Shown in pieces: positions 7,640 through 15,660 of a stretch of DNA of 15,660 bases (positions are counted from its first letter, which is position 1; the number at the start of each line of letters is the position of its first letter). The notes beneath the pieces were generated by a model. The model did not search any database. It saw nothing but the letters and a program-made list of their open reading frames with translations, and was not told the DNA's origin. A program made the translations under genes and the position numbers. Source of the stretch: Perkinsus olseni (taxonomy: Eukaryota; Perkinsozoa; Perkinsida; Perkinsidae). The stretch is taken from the NCBI GenBank assembly GCA_013115135.1, contig JABANP010000833.1, forward strand, positions 1-15,660, in the 5' to 3' direction.

Positions 7640-9827
7640 TCAACAGCATGCGTCGGTTGGATTCGGCAAAACGATCAATAACATCATCAAGGTTGAGTTT
7701 CTCCAATCTCTCCCGGGCGACGTTAAGTACCCCAAGGTCAGAGAGCCTCTTGTCACCGGTGCTATTGCGGAGGTAGTTCATAATCCTTCTCATAGTGGAG
7801 AAGCTCCGCTCGCTTGTCGCCGATGATATGGGGAGCGATAGGGCTATTCTCAGCAACCCCACCATGTGGCTGAGTACCCTCTCTTGAGGTTTGAGGAATT
7901 TATAGAAGCTCAGCAGATCCTGTGGCATATCCTCTCCTCCCCCTCTCAAAAACGTCACGGAGAAGAGCGATCTCTAGTTTTTAGAGGCCTCGCTGAAGTA
8001 GACTCTTCGGGATTGTAATGACGAAATATCCCGATCAGGTCATCCTCGTTGAGGAAACGTTCACATCCAGGAGTCAATGCCATCACCCCCTGCGTAGACC
8101 GGAACATTCTCTGGCGCTTTAAAGCGCCTCAACAGCTCGAAGCGCACGCTCTTGCATAGAGGAACGAACATGTCCTTGCGGAAGTCATCTGAAGTGACAC
8201 CTGTGGCTCGGTAGTCAGCGCGCACTCGTCGTCGCCTTCGGCCGGCTAACTCCGGAATTTCGAGCACTTCGATGAGCGATTGAGCTTCGGTCCACAGCTC
8301 ATTCCAAACCTCATCGACCTCTGCCAACGGTGGCCTGTGCAGGCGTGTGAGTACGTTGTCTACGTCGGCCAGCCCTCGTGCCAAAGTATGCTCTTTGTCC
8401 TGCAGAGACTCCGCCACATCTGCGGTCATATGCAACACCCATCTCATTGTGATAAGTTTCACCATAAATTCTGCATCCAACCTTAGTCGAAGCCCACGAG
8501 CTGTCCCACCACGATCTCCTCCTTCCCCTTCGAAGAAATCTAGAGTGTCGAATATTGAGGGCATGGTCACGACCAACGTGTCAAGAGCTCGGTACTGACA
8601 AGTCCAGCGAGTCTCGCTCAATGCAGGAACCATTCTGACCTGCTCGCCAGGCCGCCCTTCCTCCTGCTTTTTCTTGAAAATGGGGCTCACAACCGACGTA
8701 GCAAGGAAGTGATGCAAATCTTGACATAGCTGAAAGACAGCGGCGAAAGCCTCAGCTCGGCAGATATGAACAACGACCAAATTTACCCGATGGGCAAAAC
8801 AATGGATATAGACAGCTGACTTTGACGGACTTGCTCTGTCACGGACCCGTTGGGATACTCCCGAGACCTGACCCTTCATAACGCTCGCTCCATCATAACA
8901 TTGACTGACCATCAGGCTCGGGCTTATCCCAACATTGCCGAGGGTCTCGAATATGGTGGTAGTTAGACTGGCAGCGTCGAGTTTATCACATCTGGCGAAG
9001 GCAAGGAATTCTTCACGTATTTGGCAGTCGTGGACATATCTAACGCAGAGCGACAATCTCTCGCTGTGCGAGATATCCTTCGCCTCATCGCAGATGAGGC
9101 TGAAGGCGCCACACCCTCCCACCTCTGAGGCCACGCTTCGCCGGATGAGAGTCGCTGCAGATCCTATCAGGTCATCCTGGATGCTGTGATGGAGATATCT
9201 CGAGTTGCCGGGCCCTGTGGTCATCCTCTCCTTGACAACGTCATCGAACCGGCTGAGCAACCGAGCCAACTCCAGGAAATTTCCTGGATTGTTAGATGCA
9301 TTTCCTTCAGCCGAGAGGTTCTCTCTATGGCCACGCAAGGCTATTCCTTGTTTACAGCAGAAAACCACACACTGTAAGATCACTTTCAGATAGTGTCGGT
9401 TCTCGCGAATGACCTTCTCATTTTGCTTCGCGAGCGACGCCGCCACAGACTGACCACTTTCCTTCATGAGAGACCAATCGAGGAAGGCCTCCATAGCGTT
9501 CCTGTGATAGTCGCTCGCAGCATGCTCCTCAAACCTCTGGGTCGCCTTTTTCCAGTTAGAGAACCCATTCGGGTCGCCAAAAAACGGGGATGACTTTGCC
9601 GCTCTTGGGGCCCCGAAGTGCCGGCAGTGATAACAAAACACACTATCTTTCTCAGCGGAGTATTCCAACCAGGCATATTTTTCTTGCCAGGCTGGCAGGA
9701 ATGAGCGTCCACCAGCATTAGAGGGGAATTTTTTCCCCTTGACCTCCACCCTGCCATCCGCCTTGGTCGCTGATATATCCCCAGGGTACTCCGATCCCGT
9801 GCGTCCTCTCTTTAGAAATGGTTCCAT
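7635..9827 (-). pseudogene. hAT transposase, ZMYM1/DUF4371 type, frameshifted near the C-terminus
   Basis: The long frame runs to 8061 on the minus strand. It is open from 9869, but MEPFLKRGRTG at 9827 is the likelier start. Numbering from 9869: a TTF-type zinc finger with SFLPAWQEKYAWLEYS, C79-x2-C82 and H116/H122; then a DUF4371 region with catalytic-site candidates D261 (CDEAKD) and D326 (CYDGASVMKG), and the C357-x2-H360 pair (HCFAH); then SETRWTCQYRA. The dimerisation domain with the third catalytic residue (SSATSERSFS, Glu) is on a separate frame at 7635-7958. Between them, about 8066-7975 encodes CERFLNEDDLIGIF in yet another frame. At least two indels, near 8066 and 7965, therefore break the gene. 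The family cuts and pastes DNA with 8-bp duplications, as seen here. Confidence 0.92.
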
Positions 9828-10153
9828 CGTAAGCAGAGAGAAAGAGCGGGTCAGATGATTACGCTGCAATCAAGAAAACTGAATGAATGAATTAATGAAT
9901 CAAACGCACTCCATCTTACGGTGAGATTGTTTCCGATAAATCCCATGAACTGTCAATGATGACGCGTTCCTTGACGCGCGCGTGCAAGCAGAATCGCGCG
10001 CGCCTTCTGACCCTGAGCCTGCGTTGATCAAACCACTTTGGTGTGCCTGGGTAGGCACTATCCGGTGCATGCTACCCCTATATGTCGCCCCCCCTCCGGG
10101 AGGGTCCACGGGGAGCCGCCGGGGGGCGGCTGCCCCCCCGGGCCCCCCCTCAT
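9828..10153 (-). other. hAT 5' region: no gene, GC-rich subterminal DNA
   Basis: Upstream of the transposase start and inside the element. It holds an AATG-type run (9881-9900), a CGCG-rich patch (about 9971-10003) and G/C homopolymer tracts toward the terminus. Transposase-binding repeats and the promoter are expected here in hAT elements, but I cannot identify specific sites. The open frames at 9900-10109 (minus) and 9982-10230 (plus) are shadows; the latter only picks up the last pol codons after the insertion. Confidence 0.6.
10114..10131 (+). repeat. Perfect hairpin in the hAT subterminal region
   Basis: A 7-bp stem AGCCGCC / GGCGGCT around a GGGG loop, 33 bp from the right end. It sits among other short G/C palindromes (for example CCTCC-G-GGAGG near 10094). 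Confidence 0.7.
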
Positions 10154-10164
10154 CGCCGCCCCTG
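10154..10164 (-). repeat. hAT terminal inverted repeat, right
   Basis: Its complement reads CAGGGGCGGCG, one mismatch from the left end. Confidence 0.9.
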
Positions 10165-10172
10165 CCTGATTC
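10165..10172 (+). repeat. Target-site duplication, right, of the hAT element
   Basis: CCTGATTC, identical to 7481-7488. The retrotransposon pol frame resumes at 10173. Confidence 0.95.
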
Positions 10173-10239
10173 CCCTGTTGTTTTGGAGCATGTTCGAAAT
10201 ATTGTAGCAGCGAACGCCCCTAGTAGTTGATAGTCAACT

Positions 10240-10247
10240 GGGGGAGG
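10240..10247 (+). promoter_or_regulatory. Polypurine tract of copy 1 (GGGGGAGG)
   Basis: Purine run 9 bp after the pol stop and immediately before the TG that opens the LTR. It is the usual primer site for plus-strand DNA synthesis in LTR retrotransposons and is repeated exactly at 15479-15486. Confidence 0.7.
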
Positions 10248-10409
10248 TGTGGTGATCCATTGTGTTTATTTCCTTAATTGTGCGCGGATGTGTCCCTTAA
10301 TTGATATCTTTCATAGATCGGACACAAGCTGTGCTAGTAGAGCGTAATGCTCAATAATATTAATAACAGATTCCTCTAAGAATCCACTAGAGTTGGGTTT
10401 GGTACATCA
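10248..10409 (+). repeat. LTR shared by copy 1 (3' LTR) and copy 2 (5' LTR)
   Basis: Starts TGTGGTGATCC directly after the polypurine tract. It is identical by eye to 15487-15648, and the identity continues to the window end (equivalent to 10421). The 3' limit cannot be fixed. CA at 10408-10409 just before the gag ATG is one candidate, giving 162 bp. CA at 10416-10417 is another and would put the ATG inside the LTR. There is only one LTR between the copy 1 pol and the copy 2 gag, with no host DNA and no second LTR, so it serves both copies. It should carry promoter and poly(A) signals. AT-rich segments occur near 10293 and 10353, but I cannot name the sites. Confidence 0.8.
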
Positions 10410-13062
10410 ATGACTCACGATATGGCACCTCGGGCGACATCTAATTCAGACAACGACGACTTACCCTTGAGTGAGATTGATGATTTGGTGTTGGACAATG
10501 TTGAGTCTCTATGTTTGGGCAAGCCTTTAAGACTTGGGATTATCATGCCCAAATTTCAGGCGATGGTTGGTGGCGCGTTGAAAGAGAAGGACGTTACTCT
10601 TGATTCGGCTGGTGACTTTATTTGGCGTTGTGGAGAGTATTACTTGGAGACAACGCTTTCTTCGAAGCCGAGTGAGGTCTTATTGACTAACTTCTTTGAC
10701 TACGTTTGGCCACACTTTATCGATGACCTTGGATTGTCCGACTCCATTGAAGCCTCTCGTGAAAGGGATATTAGGGCGAGGAAAATCACTGCGTTGAAGT
10801 TCTTGAACTTTGACAAAGCGAGTATCTTCGAGCCCTCTTTTCCCGACAGGTTTCCTTTTTACTATCGACAGTCCTCTCCGACTCCTCAGAACCCTTCTTC
10901 TTCTGGGAGCCAACCAGCTGTGCAACCGGTCAAGGTCGAATCGAGTTCTACTTCATTGTCAAAAGGCCAAGCTTCTGAAGCAACGCCTTCTGGCATAGAC
11001 AGTCTGCTGCCGGTTTTCTCTGGTGTTGGAGGCCCCATCACATCTCAAGATCGGCGGGATGCTAGGAAGACTGTTAGTAATGTTGAGCTTCTTCAAGGAG
11101 GTAGTTTCTCTGGGAAGGACGATTCTCGCTCCATCCGCAGGGTATTGGTTTATCTCCGTGATCTGGCTAATGAGGAATGTTGGTCTGCTCTCGAGTATAG
11201 AGAGATGTTGAAACGCCAAGTTAGTAGAGAAGCTAGAGCTGTCGTTTACCCAGTTGCTATTCGTACGTATGCTGAGTTGGTATCTGAACTTCGCCGTGAA
11301 GTTAGTAGCTTATTGACTGCCTATGGTCGCGGTGATTTCGGTAAACTTGAGTCATGGAACTCTCTGCTTCAGCTCCGTCAAGGAAAATCTGAACAGCTCT
11401 CAGCTTTTGCCCAACGGTTCGAGAATGCTCAGCAGGAGGCCAGATGCTTAGGTAATGAGATTGACGACTCTCAATCTGCGTTGCAATTTGCTTCGGCGGT
11501 TAATGGTAAATGGACATTGAGTGCGGCGACTTTGATTGGTACGGGTGTTTCCTCTTTGAACGACTTAGTATCAAGACTTATATCAGAAGAGCGTGTATTT
11601 AGACGATCGCAGAATGGCTCATTACCTTCTGATTCAGTTACTACCACCACTACTTCTGCTACTGTAACTCCAGTACCAGCTACAACGACATCGAGACCGT
11701 TCAATGTGTCTAGTGGTGGTACGGTTGCGCCTAACTTGACCTCTGATAAGATCTGTCATTATTGCCGAGAAGCCGGTCATGTGAAGGCTAACTGTCCAAA
11801 GCTAGCATTGAAGGAAGCTAGGCTAAGGTCGAATGAAAGTAGGCCTACGAAATTATCAGATGGTAAATCTTCGGATAATGGTAAACCGGCTCCTTCAAAA
11901 TCTCCTGCTACGACACCGTCCTCTGACCCTAAGGCTTCGGCGATGGTACTCTGTGATGAATCTTCTCAGAGCAACCAGTCTACTGATATTGGCTCGGCTA
12001 TTAGGAAGGTGGAGATTTGTTTCCCTCCCTTGTCAGTGGGAACTTCTCACGAGAAGATTGAGAAGGCCGCACTATTCGATACAGGAGCCACTTTTAACTT
12101 CATTGGACGGCCCCTATTTACATCACTTGAGGATGCTGGGTATCCCTGCTCGGTCAACAAGGAGATCAGACACTCAGTAACCCTCGCTGATGGTACTAAG
12201 GTGAGTTCAATGGTTGCGTCCAGCTACTTATTCGCTATGATGGTTCTTTCCGCCAACTATCATTCCATATTGTTCCCTCGCTGTCTCCGGGTTTATTCAT
12301 TTGGATGGGAGGGTATAGCTGCACTTGGAGTATTCATTGATGCTGGTAACAATAAGATCATCTGCTCTTCCGATGCTTTGGTTGAAGAGAGCCAACAGAC
12401 CCCTCTGCTGGCTCGTATCGGTACTATTGACGAAGACTTCACTCCGGTCAAGAAATTTGATGATACTTGTGATCCAGAAGATGATCGGTGGTTTCATTTG
12501 AGTAGCGCTCCAGCTTATAGGATGAGAGTGAGGAAGCTACGACCTGATGAACCACGTGATACTGAAGAACAAGTCTATTGTTTTGAATTGGATCTACAGG
12601 GCGCTATGCGTCCTATCGATGGCCTTACCCACTCCGGTGACTATTCTGGTAAGCTGATTCAGCGCTTGTCCCCTGAGGAGAAGAAGCTGTTTCACGATGA
12701 AATTGGCTCTTATACTGATAAGAGCTGGTGGCGGAAAGAGCCCGTTGATGATGATGATGATGATGAGAATGCTGCCTCCGACGTCTCTCCCTTTCCTCCT
12801 ATAACGGTTTTTCCGGTACGACAACCGGGAAAAAGTACTCCTATACGGCCCTGCTGTGATTGTCGAGGAGTGAATTCTATATCGGAAAGAGCCGGTTATC
12901 TCAGTGCTGATGTTACTACGCTCACCTCTCGTCTTCTTGGTTCCTACCGTCGTGGGGACAGTTTCTGTACCCTCGATTGTTCTCGAGCATTCTATAGATT
13001 GAGAACAAATGTTCGTTTGCCCTTACGCGTTGCTGGAGTTTCGTACTCCAGTAATCGCGTAA
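10410..13062 (+). CDS. Copy 2 Gag, protease and N-terminal RT (gag-pol part 1)
   Basis: Open from ATG 10410 (alternative ATG 10422) to a stop at 13092-13094, 894 codons, with the last ten or so out of frame. There is an N-terminal region of unknown fold, then a Ty3-type retrotransposon Gag domain (about residues 225-400, with LQLRQGKSEQLSAFAQRFE), a Thr/Ser-rich linker, and a CCHC knuckle C449-x2-C452-x4-H457-x4-C462. An aspartic protease follows with D557-T-G in ALFDTGATFNFIG. The start of RT is at about residue 800 (RPCCDCRGVNSI), and the motif A aspartate is D856 (CTLDCSRAFYRL). Gag packages the RNA, the protease matures the polyprotein and RT copies it. No Gag-Pol frameshift or stop separates gag from pol, so a single polyprotein is expected. 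Confidence 0.88.
12747..12764 (+). repeat. (GAT)6 microsatellite coding for polyaspartate
   Basis: Six GAT codons followed by GAG between protease and RT. It is a coding microsatellite, like the ACT run further downstream. Confidence 0.85.
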
Positions 13063-15469
13063 TTACAACCTGTGTTCTGGTCCATCATCGTTAGAATTTG
13101 CGATGGACTACCTTCTTCGGTACACGGCAAGCTTATCCCCAAGGTTCCACTCGGTACGGTACGATGTTGTGAGCGGAAGTAGGAAGGTCCATAGGGCCTG
13201 GGTCTATCTCGACGACATCACCTTGTCGGGAAGTTTCAGTGATGTTACGGCCTTTAAGAAGATGCTGGTGATGACTGCTTCGAAATTCGGATTTAGCTTT
13301 CCAGAGTCAAAACAGGATATTTTGACTCCGGACTCTGGCCAGAAGAGAGTGACTCATTTAGGCTCACTTTGGGGCATTGAGGATGGTGTTCTCAAGTGCT
13401 TTTGTAAGCGTAACACTGCCCGTTTCGACGAGCTCTGTCGCGTTCCAGTGAGGTCAAAAAGGCAATATTTTGCCTTGGCTGGTCTCCTTACAGATTATCC
13501 GGTTGGTCATGCTCGCTCTCGTCTTGCTGTTGATGTAATGAGAAGCATCGTTGGCTCCTATAAAGGGGATTGGGATGCGAAATTAGATTTGTCTGATGAT
13601 CATGTTCGTCAACTTGATAAATTGATTTCAATAGTGAAGGATGACTTTGAACGACCATGTCAACACTGCAGTGCGTCCGGTGATAATGCTACTCTCGAGT
13701 GTGATGCCAGCTCAGTTGGTTTCGGTTATATCTTTAAGCTTGGATCATTCGAGTCGTCTCGTGCGAAGCCATTCTCCAAATCACAGTCTGCCTGGCATGT
13801 GAATCGACGAGAAGCATGGTGTATACTTCAAGGACTGTTGGCCAACCTGCCTTTGTTGGAAGAGTTCACTGCGGATCGAGAAGCTCCTCTTCGGTTGACC
13901 ATAGTAAGTGACAGTAAATCTGCCATTTCCTGGTTGAGAGACAACCACATTTATGCTAAGAGTGTTGAGCGCCTAGCTTTGAGGAGAATGCTGAATACTC
14001 TTGAAGACATCCGTCATCTACTTGATCAGATGAATGTCCGTTTAGTTTTTGAAAAGATTGCGGGTGTTGATAATTCCGCGGCTGATGAATTAAGCCGTCT
14101 GCTGAATTCTTGGGGTATTTCCTCTGTTGAAGATACTACTACTACTACTTCTTCGACTCCATCGACTGATCTGAAGGCTTTACAGACTGCTGCCCCTTCC
14201 GAGGAACTGGGGGAGGAGCCGGATATTAATGGTCCTGTGGAAGTTTGCTCGCAAGTGATGGACATCGACTCTGCAAAGCCAGATGAAGTGGTGAAGTGGT
14301 TAAGGTCTGTACAGGATGGCGACTCCTTTATCTCTGAGTTGAGAGACTTCCTGTCTAACGAGTCCAAGAATGATTACCTTAGACGACTACTGAAGAATGA
14401 AGGCCGTTGGTATGCGTTGGATAGGCACGGACTAGTAGTGGAGTGTCGCTTTAGAGACGGTGAAGCTGTTCCGCCTAGATTTTGTGTCCTTCTGCCGAAC
14501 GACCCTACCTTGCTCTCTAATTTTGCTCGACACTACCATGAGACGAATGGTCATTGTTCGCTGAGATATGTGCAGTATTTGTTTACTAGAGACTTCGTGG
14601 CTCCTAAGTTCAAGCAGGCTGCTGCGACTGTTATTAAGGAGTGTCCACAGTGTGTTGAGAAGAGGGTCAAGCTCGCATCCTCTGGAGGCCGCTCTTCTTA
14701 TGGTGACTCCACTGCTGATTTGGATGGAGTCTGGTGTACGGTATACTCTGATATTGGGGATATGCTGGTTAAAGACCGGTTTGGCTTTAGATATTTTGTC
14801 GCTTTGGTGGATGCCCTGTCAAGTTTTTGTTGGTTGGTTCCTCTACGTTCACTAGAAGCTCGTGAACTCTGCCGGGCTGTGAGTGGTGTCTGCGAGCGCA
14901 TTGGGTGGTGTCATCACTTCAAGAGTGACAACGGAGGAGGATATATTTCTCGTACCTTTCGCGCTCTGTTGTCCAGCCAAGGAGTGTCTTGGAGCGGTGT
15001 TCCCCGACATTCGCCATTTTCGAATGGTAAGGCTGAGCGATGTATCGGCTCAGTTAAAGCTAAGTTCTCTACGATGAGCCGTGCTGAAAAGCGGGAGTGG
15101 TCGGTCCATTTGGCTTATGTCAACCGGTGTGTCAATTTGGTCCCTCTAGATAATGGTCTAACGGCGTTTGAGACGTTCTTCCAGCGACCTTATAATAGCA
15201 TTCTTGATCGAAAGTTTGCTGCCGTCGATGACTTGGTGATGCAGAAGACTATGGACTTGGAGGATAAAAAACCTCAAGGCCATCTTAAGTCTTTCCCTGT
15301 TGGTAGCTGGGTTCGCCGTTGTAATCCCGCCGTTAAGGACAAGGCCCGTTATAAAGTTGTTGAAGTTCATAAGAGAAGTGTTGGTTTGCAGTTGAATGGT
15401 GACCCTGATTCCCCTGTTGTTTTGGAGCATGTTCGAAATATTGTAGCAGCGAATGCCCCTAGTAGTTGA
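13061..15469 (+). CDS. Copy 2 RT C-terminal part, RNase H and integrase (gag-pol part 2)
   Basis: This frame is shifted by one base from gag-pol part 1 at about 13059-13063. It is open from there, with the first Met at 13103, to TGA 15467-15469. Numbering from that Met: RT box Y35-L-D37-D38; RNase H acidic residues D201, E237, D270 and D328; Thr5 linker; integrase zinc domain H479-x4-H484 and C514-x2-C517; integrase catalytic triad D550, D609, E645 with the classic D-x35-E spacing (KSDNGGGY, NGKAERCIG); and a C-terminal tail ending near ANAPSS. Every catalytic position expected is present. The only visible defect is the frame change in the RT palm, between motif A and the YLDD box. It looks like one missing base, which may be a real mutation or a base-calling error. 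Confidence 0.9.
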   Translation, partial: NYNLCSGPSSLEFAMDYLLRYTASLSPRFHSVRYDVVSGSRKVHRAWVYLDDITLSGSFSDVTAFKKMLVMTASKFGFSFPESKQDILTPDSGQKRVTHLGSLWGIEDGVLKCFCKRNTARFDELCRVPVRSKRQYFALAGLLTDYPVGHARSRLAVDVMRSIVGSYKGDWDAKLDLSDDHVRQLDKLISIVKDDFERPCQHCSASGDNATLECDASSVGFGYIFKLGSFESSRAKPFSKSQSAWHVNRREAWCILQGLLANLPLLEEFTADREAPLRLTIVSDSKSAISWLRDNHIYAKSVERLALRRMLNTLEDIRHLLDQMNVRLVFEKIAGVDNSAADELSRLLNSWGISSVEDTTTTTSSTPSTDLKALQTAAPSEELGEEPDINGPVEVCSQVMDIDSAKPDEVVKWLRSVQDGDSFISELRDFLSNESKNDYLRRLLKNEGRWYALDRHGLVVECRFRDGEAVPPRFCVLLPNDPTLLSNFARHYHETNGHCSLRYVQYLFTRDFVAPKFKQAAATVIKECPQCVEKRVKLASSGGRSSYGDSTADLDGVWCTVYSDIGDMLVKDRFGFRYFVALVDALSSFCWLVPLRSLEARELCRAVSGVCERIGWCHHFKSDNGGGYISRTFRALLSSQGVSWSGVPRHSPFSNGKAERCIGSVKAKFSTMSRAEKREWSVHLAYVNRCVNLVPLDNGLTAFETFFQRPYNSILDRKFAAVDDLVMQKTMDLEDKKPQGHLKSFPVGSWVRRCNPAVKDKARYKVVEVHKRSVGLQLNGDPDSPVVLEHVRNIVAANAPSS
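14135..14149 (+). repeat. (ACT)5 microsatellite in copy 2 pol
   Basis: Five ACT codons, against ten at the same place in copy 1 (6193-6222). Confidence 0.9.
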
Positions 15470-15478
15470 GAGTCAACT

Positions 15479-15486
15479 GGGGGAGG
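15479..15486 (+). promoter_or_regulatory. Polypurine tract of copy 2 (GGGGGAGG)
   Basis: Identical in sequence and position to 10240-10247, directly before the LTR TG. Confidence 0.7.
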
Positions 15487-15648
15487 TGTGGTGATCCATT
15501 GTGTTTATTTCCTTAATTGTGCGCGGATGTGTCCCTTAATTGATATCTTTCATAGATCGGACACAAGCTGTGCTAGTAGAGCGTAATGCTCAATAATATT
15601 AATAACAGATTCCTCTAAGAATCCACTAGAGTTGGGTTTGGTACATCA
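15487..15648 (+). repeat. 3' LTR of copy 2 (possible 5' LTR of a third copy)
   Basis: Identical by eye to 10248-10409. The match does not stop at the candidate LTR end: the next 12 bases (15649-15660) equal the first 12 of gag in copy 2 (10410-10421), and then the window ends. Either the LTR extends past the gag ATG or another copy follows. Confidence 0.85.
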
Positions 15649-15660
15649 ATGACTCACGAT
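15649..15660 (+). other. First four codons of gag again, cut by window end
   Basis: ATGACTCACGAT, identical to 10410-10421. It is too short to tell a third tandem copy from the 3' part of an LTR that reaches into gag. Confidence 0.5.

Larger units (their letters stand above)
7489..10164 (-). mobile_element. hAT DNA transposon, 2676 bp, inserted in copy 1
   Basis: Both ends are fixed by comparison with the uninterrupted copy 2. It is flanked by the exact 8-bp duplication CCTGATTC. Terminal inverted repeats match at 10 of 11 bases (CAGTGGCGGCG on the left, CAGGGGCGGCG on the right strand complement), with the CAG start common in hAT elements. Inside, on the minus strand, is a transposase with TTF-type zinc finger, DUF4371 and hAT dimerisation regions. 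Subterminal regions are very GC-rich, with hairpin potential near the right end. The transposase has at least two frameshifts, so the copy is likely non-autonomous now, though the ends look fresh. Confidence 0.95.
5337..10230 (+). pseudogene. Copy 1 pol remnant: RT C-terminus, RNase H, integrase (interrupted)
   Basis: The frame is continuous with the ABCG exon upstream and open from the ABCG Met codon at 5272 to TAG 6862-6864. It holds the RT tail, RNase H (ECDASSVGFG, NRREAWCI, VSDSKSAISWL, VDNSAADELSRL), a Thr-rich linker, the integrase H-x4-H/C-x2-C zinc domain and the first integrase Asp. The TAG is caused by one extra T in the run 6859-6862. Further 1-bp indels relative to copy 2 are at 6994-6995 (+C), 7245 (+C), 7321-7323 (+A), 7343-7347 (-A) and 7368-7371 (+T), so the D, E and C-terminal parts of integrase are scattered over several frames. 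The last 19 codons and stop (TGA 10228-10230) lie beyond the hAT insertion. It cannot make a working integrase. Confidence 0.88.
5337..10409 (+). mobile_element. LTR retrotransposon copy 1: 5'-truncated, interrupted by a hAT element
   Basis: From TTCG at 5337 the sequence matches copy 2 from 13279 onward. It lacks the 5' LTR, gag, protease and the catalytic part of RT. It runs through RT end, RNase H and integrase to 7488, is interrupted by the hAT transposon (7489-10164 plus one 8-bp duplication), resumes at 10173, and ends with a stop codon, polypurine tract and the LTR at 10248. Length bookkeeping closes exactly. The offset to copy 2 is 7942 at the left end and 5239 at the right. The 2703-bp difference equals hAT 2676 + 8 + 15 bp of extra ACT repeat + 4 net single-base indels. 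The left end is not a retrotransposition end, so a deletion or recombination made the junction with the ABCG exon. Confidence 0.9.
10248..15660 (+). mobile_element. LTR retrotransposon copy 2, Ty3/gypsy-like, nearly intact
   Basis: 5' LTR at 10248, one gag-pol frame of about 5.06 kb (10410-15469) with one frameshift, polypurine tract at 15479, and a second LTR from 15487. The unit period from LTR start to LTR start is 5239 bp. Domain order Gag-PR-RT-RNaseH-IN fits Ty3/gypsy (and also BEL/Pao). The GPY/F-like region was not searched in detail, so family placement is inferred mainly from the integrase and RNase H motifs. It is head to tail with copy 1. The visible parts of the two LTRs are identical, which implies recent formation. 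Confidence 0.88.

Noticed and set aside
9982..10230. A small plus-strand gene of 82 codons
   Set aside because: It runs through the GC-rich end of the hAT and into the last pol codons, and the similarity of its tail to pol is simply the resumed copy 1.
13055..13100. Programmed ribosomal frameshift between gag and pol
   Set aside because: The shift lies in the middle of RT, not between Gag and protease, and there is no slippery heptamer. It is more likely a mutation or base-calling error.

Overview
This is a repeat-dense stretch of a eukaryotic nuclear genome. It holds spliceosomal-type introns, an ABCG transporter gene start, and three superfamilies of transposable element in 15.7 kb. The host is probably a unicellular eukaryote. 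An alveolate such as Perkinsus would fit the short intron, the intermediate base composition and the load of retroelement polyproteins, but that is a guess from general resemblance. There are no bacterial operons, tRNAs, rRNAs or CRISPR arrays that I can see.

Layout. (1) 1-4545 is a degenerate non-LTR retrotransposon (LINE) with an APE-type endonuclease, a reverse transcriptase, an RNase H and a C-terminal CCHC knuckle. It ends in AATAAA and a (TTGAA)5 tail. Its coding region has many frameshifts and is scrambled by two inversions: the 5' part (about 1 to 550) lies on the minus strand, and a 423-bp block inside the RNase H region (3232-3654) is flipped. (2) 4557-5336 is the start of an ABCG half-transporter gene in three inferred exons, ending just after Walker A. 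(3) 5337-10247 is the 3' part of an LTR retrotransposon (copy 1), fused in frame to the ABCG exon. It is interrupted by (4) a hAT DNA transposon at 7489-10164 with a perfect 8-bp target-site duplication, carrying a frameshifted ZMYM1/DUF4371-type transposase on the minus strand. (5) From 10248 a second, nearly intact copy of the same LTR retrotransposon (copy 2) runs head to tail with copy 1, using copy 1's 3' LTR as its own 5' LTR. It encodes one long Gag-PR-RT-RNaseH-IN frame broken by a single 1-nt shift. A second LTR starts at 15487, and identity to the first LTR plus the first gag codons runs to the last base of the window. The array may therefore continue into a third copy.

History that the sequence implies. 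The ABCG gene has been cut by copy 1, the hAT element entered copy 1 after that copy existed, and copy 2 shares a 5239-bp period with copy 1 but lacks the hAT. The first 1.26 kb shared by the two copies shows no base differences by eye apart from one microsatellite. The rest of the shared pol shows about 17 substitutions and six 1-bp indels, which points to gene conversion, recombination or an assembly effect. I see no new cellular defence or metabolic system. The novelty is in the architecture: a shared-LTR tandem array, an in-frame ABCG-pol fusion, and a precise frame-preserving inversion in the LINE.
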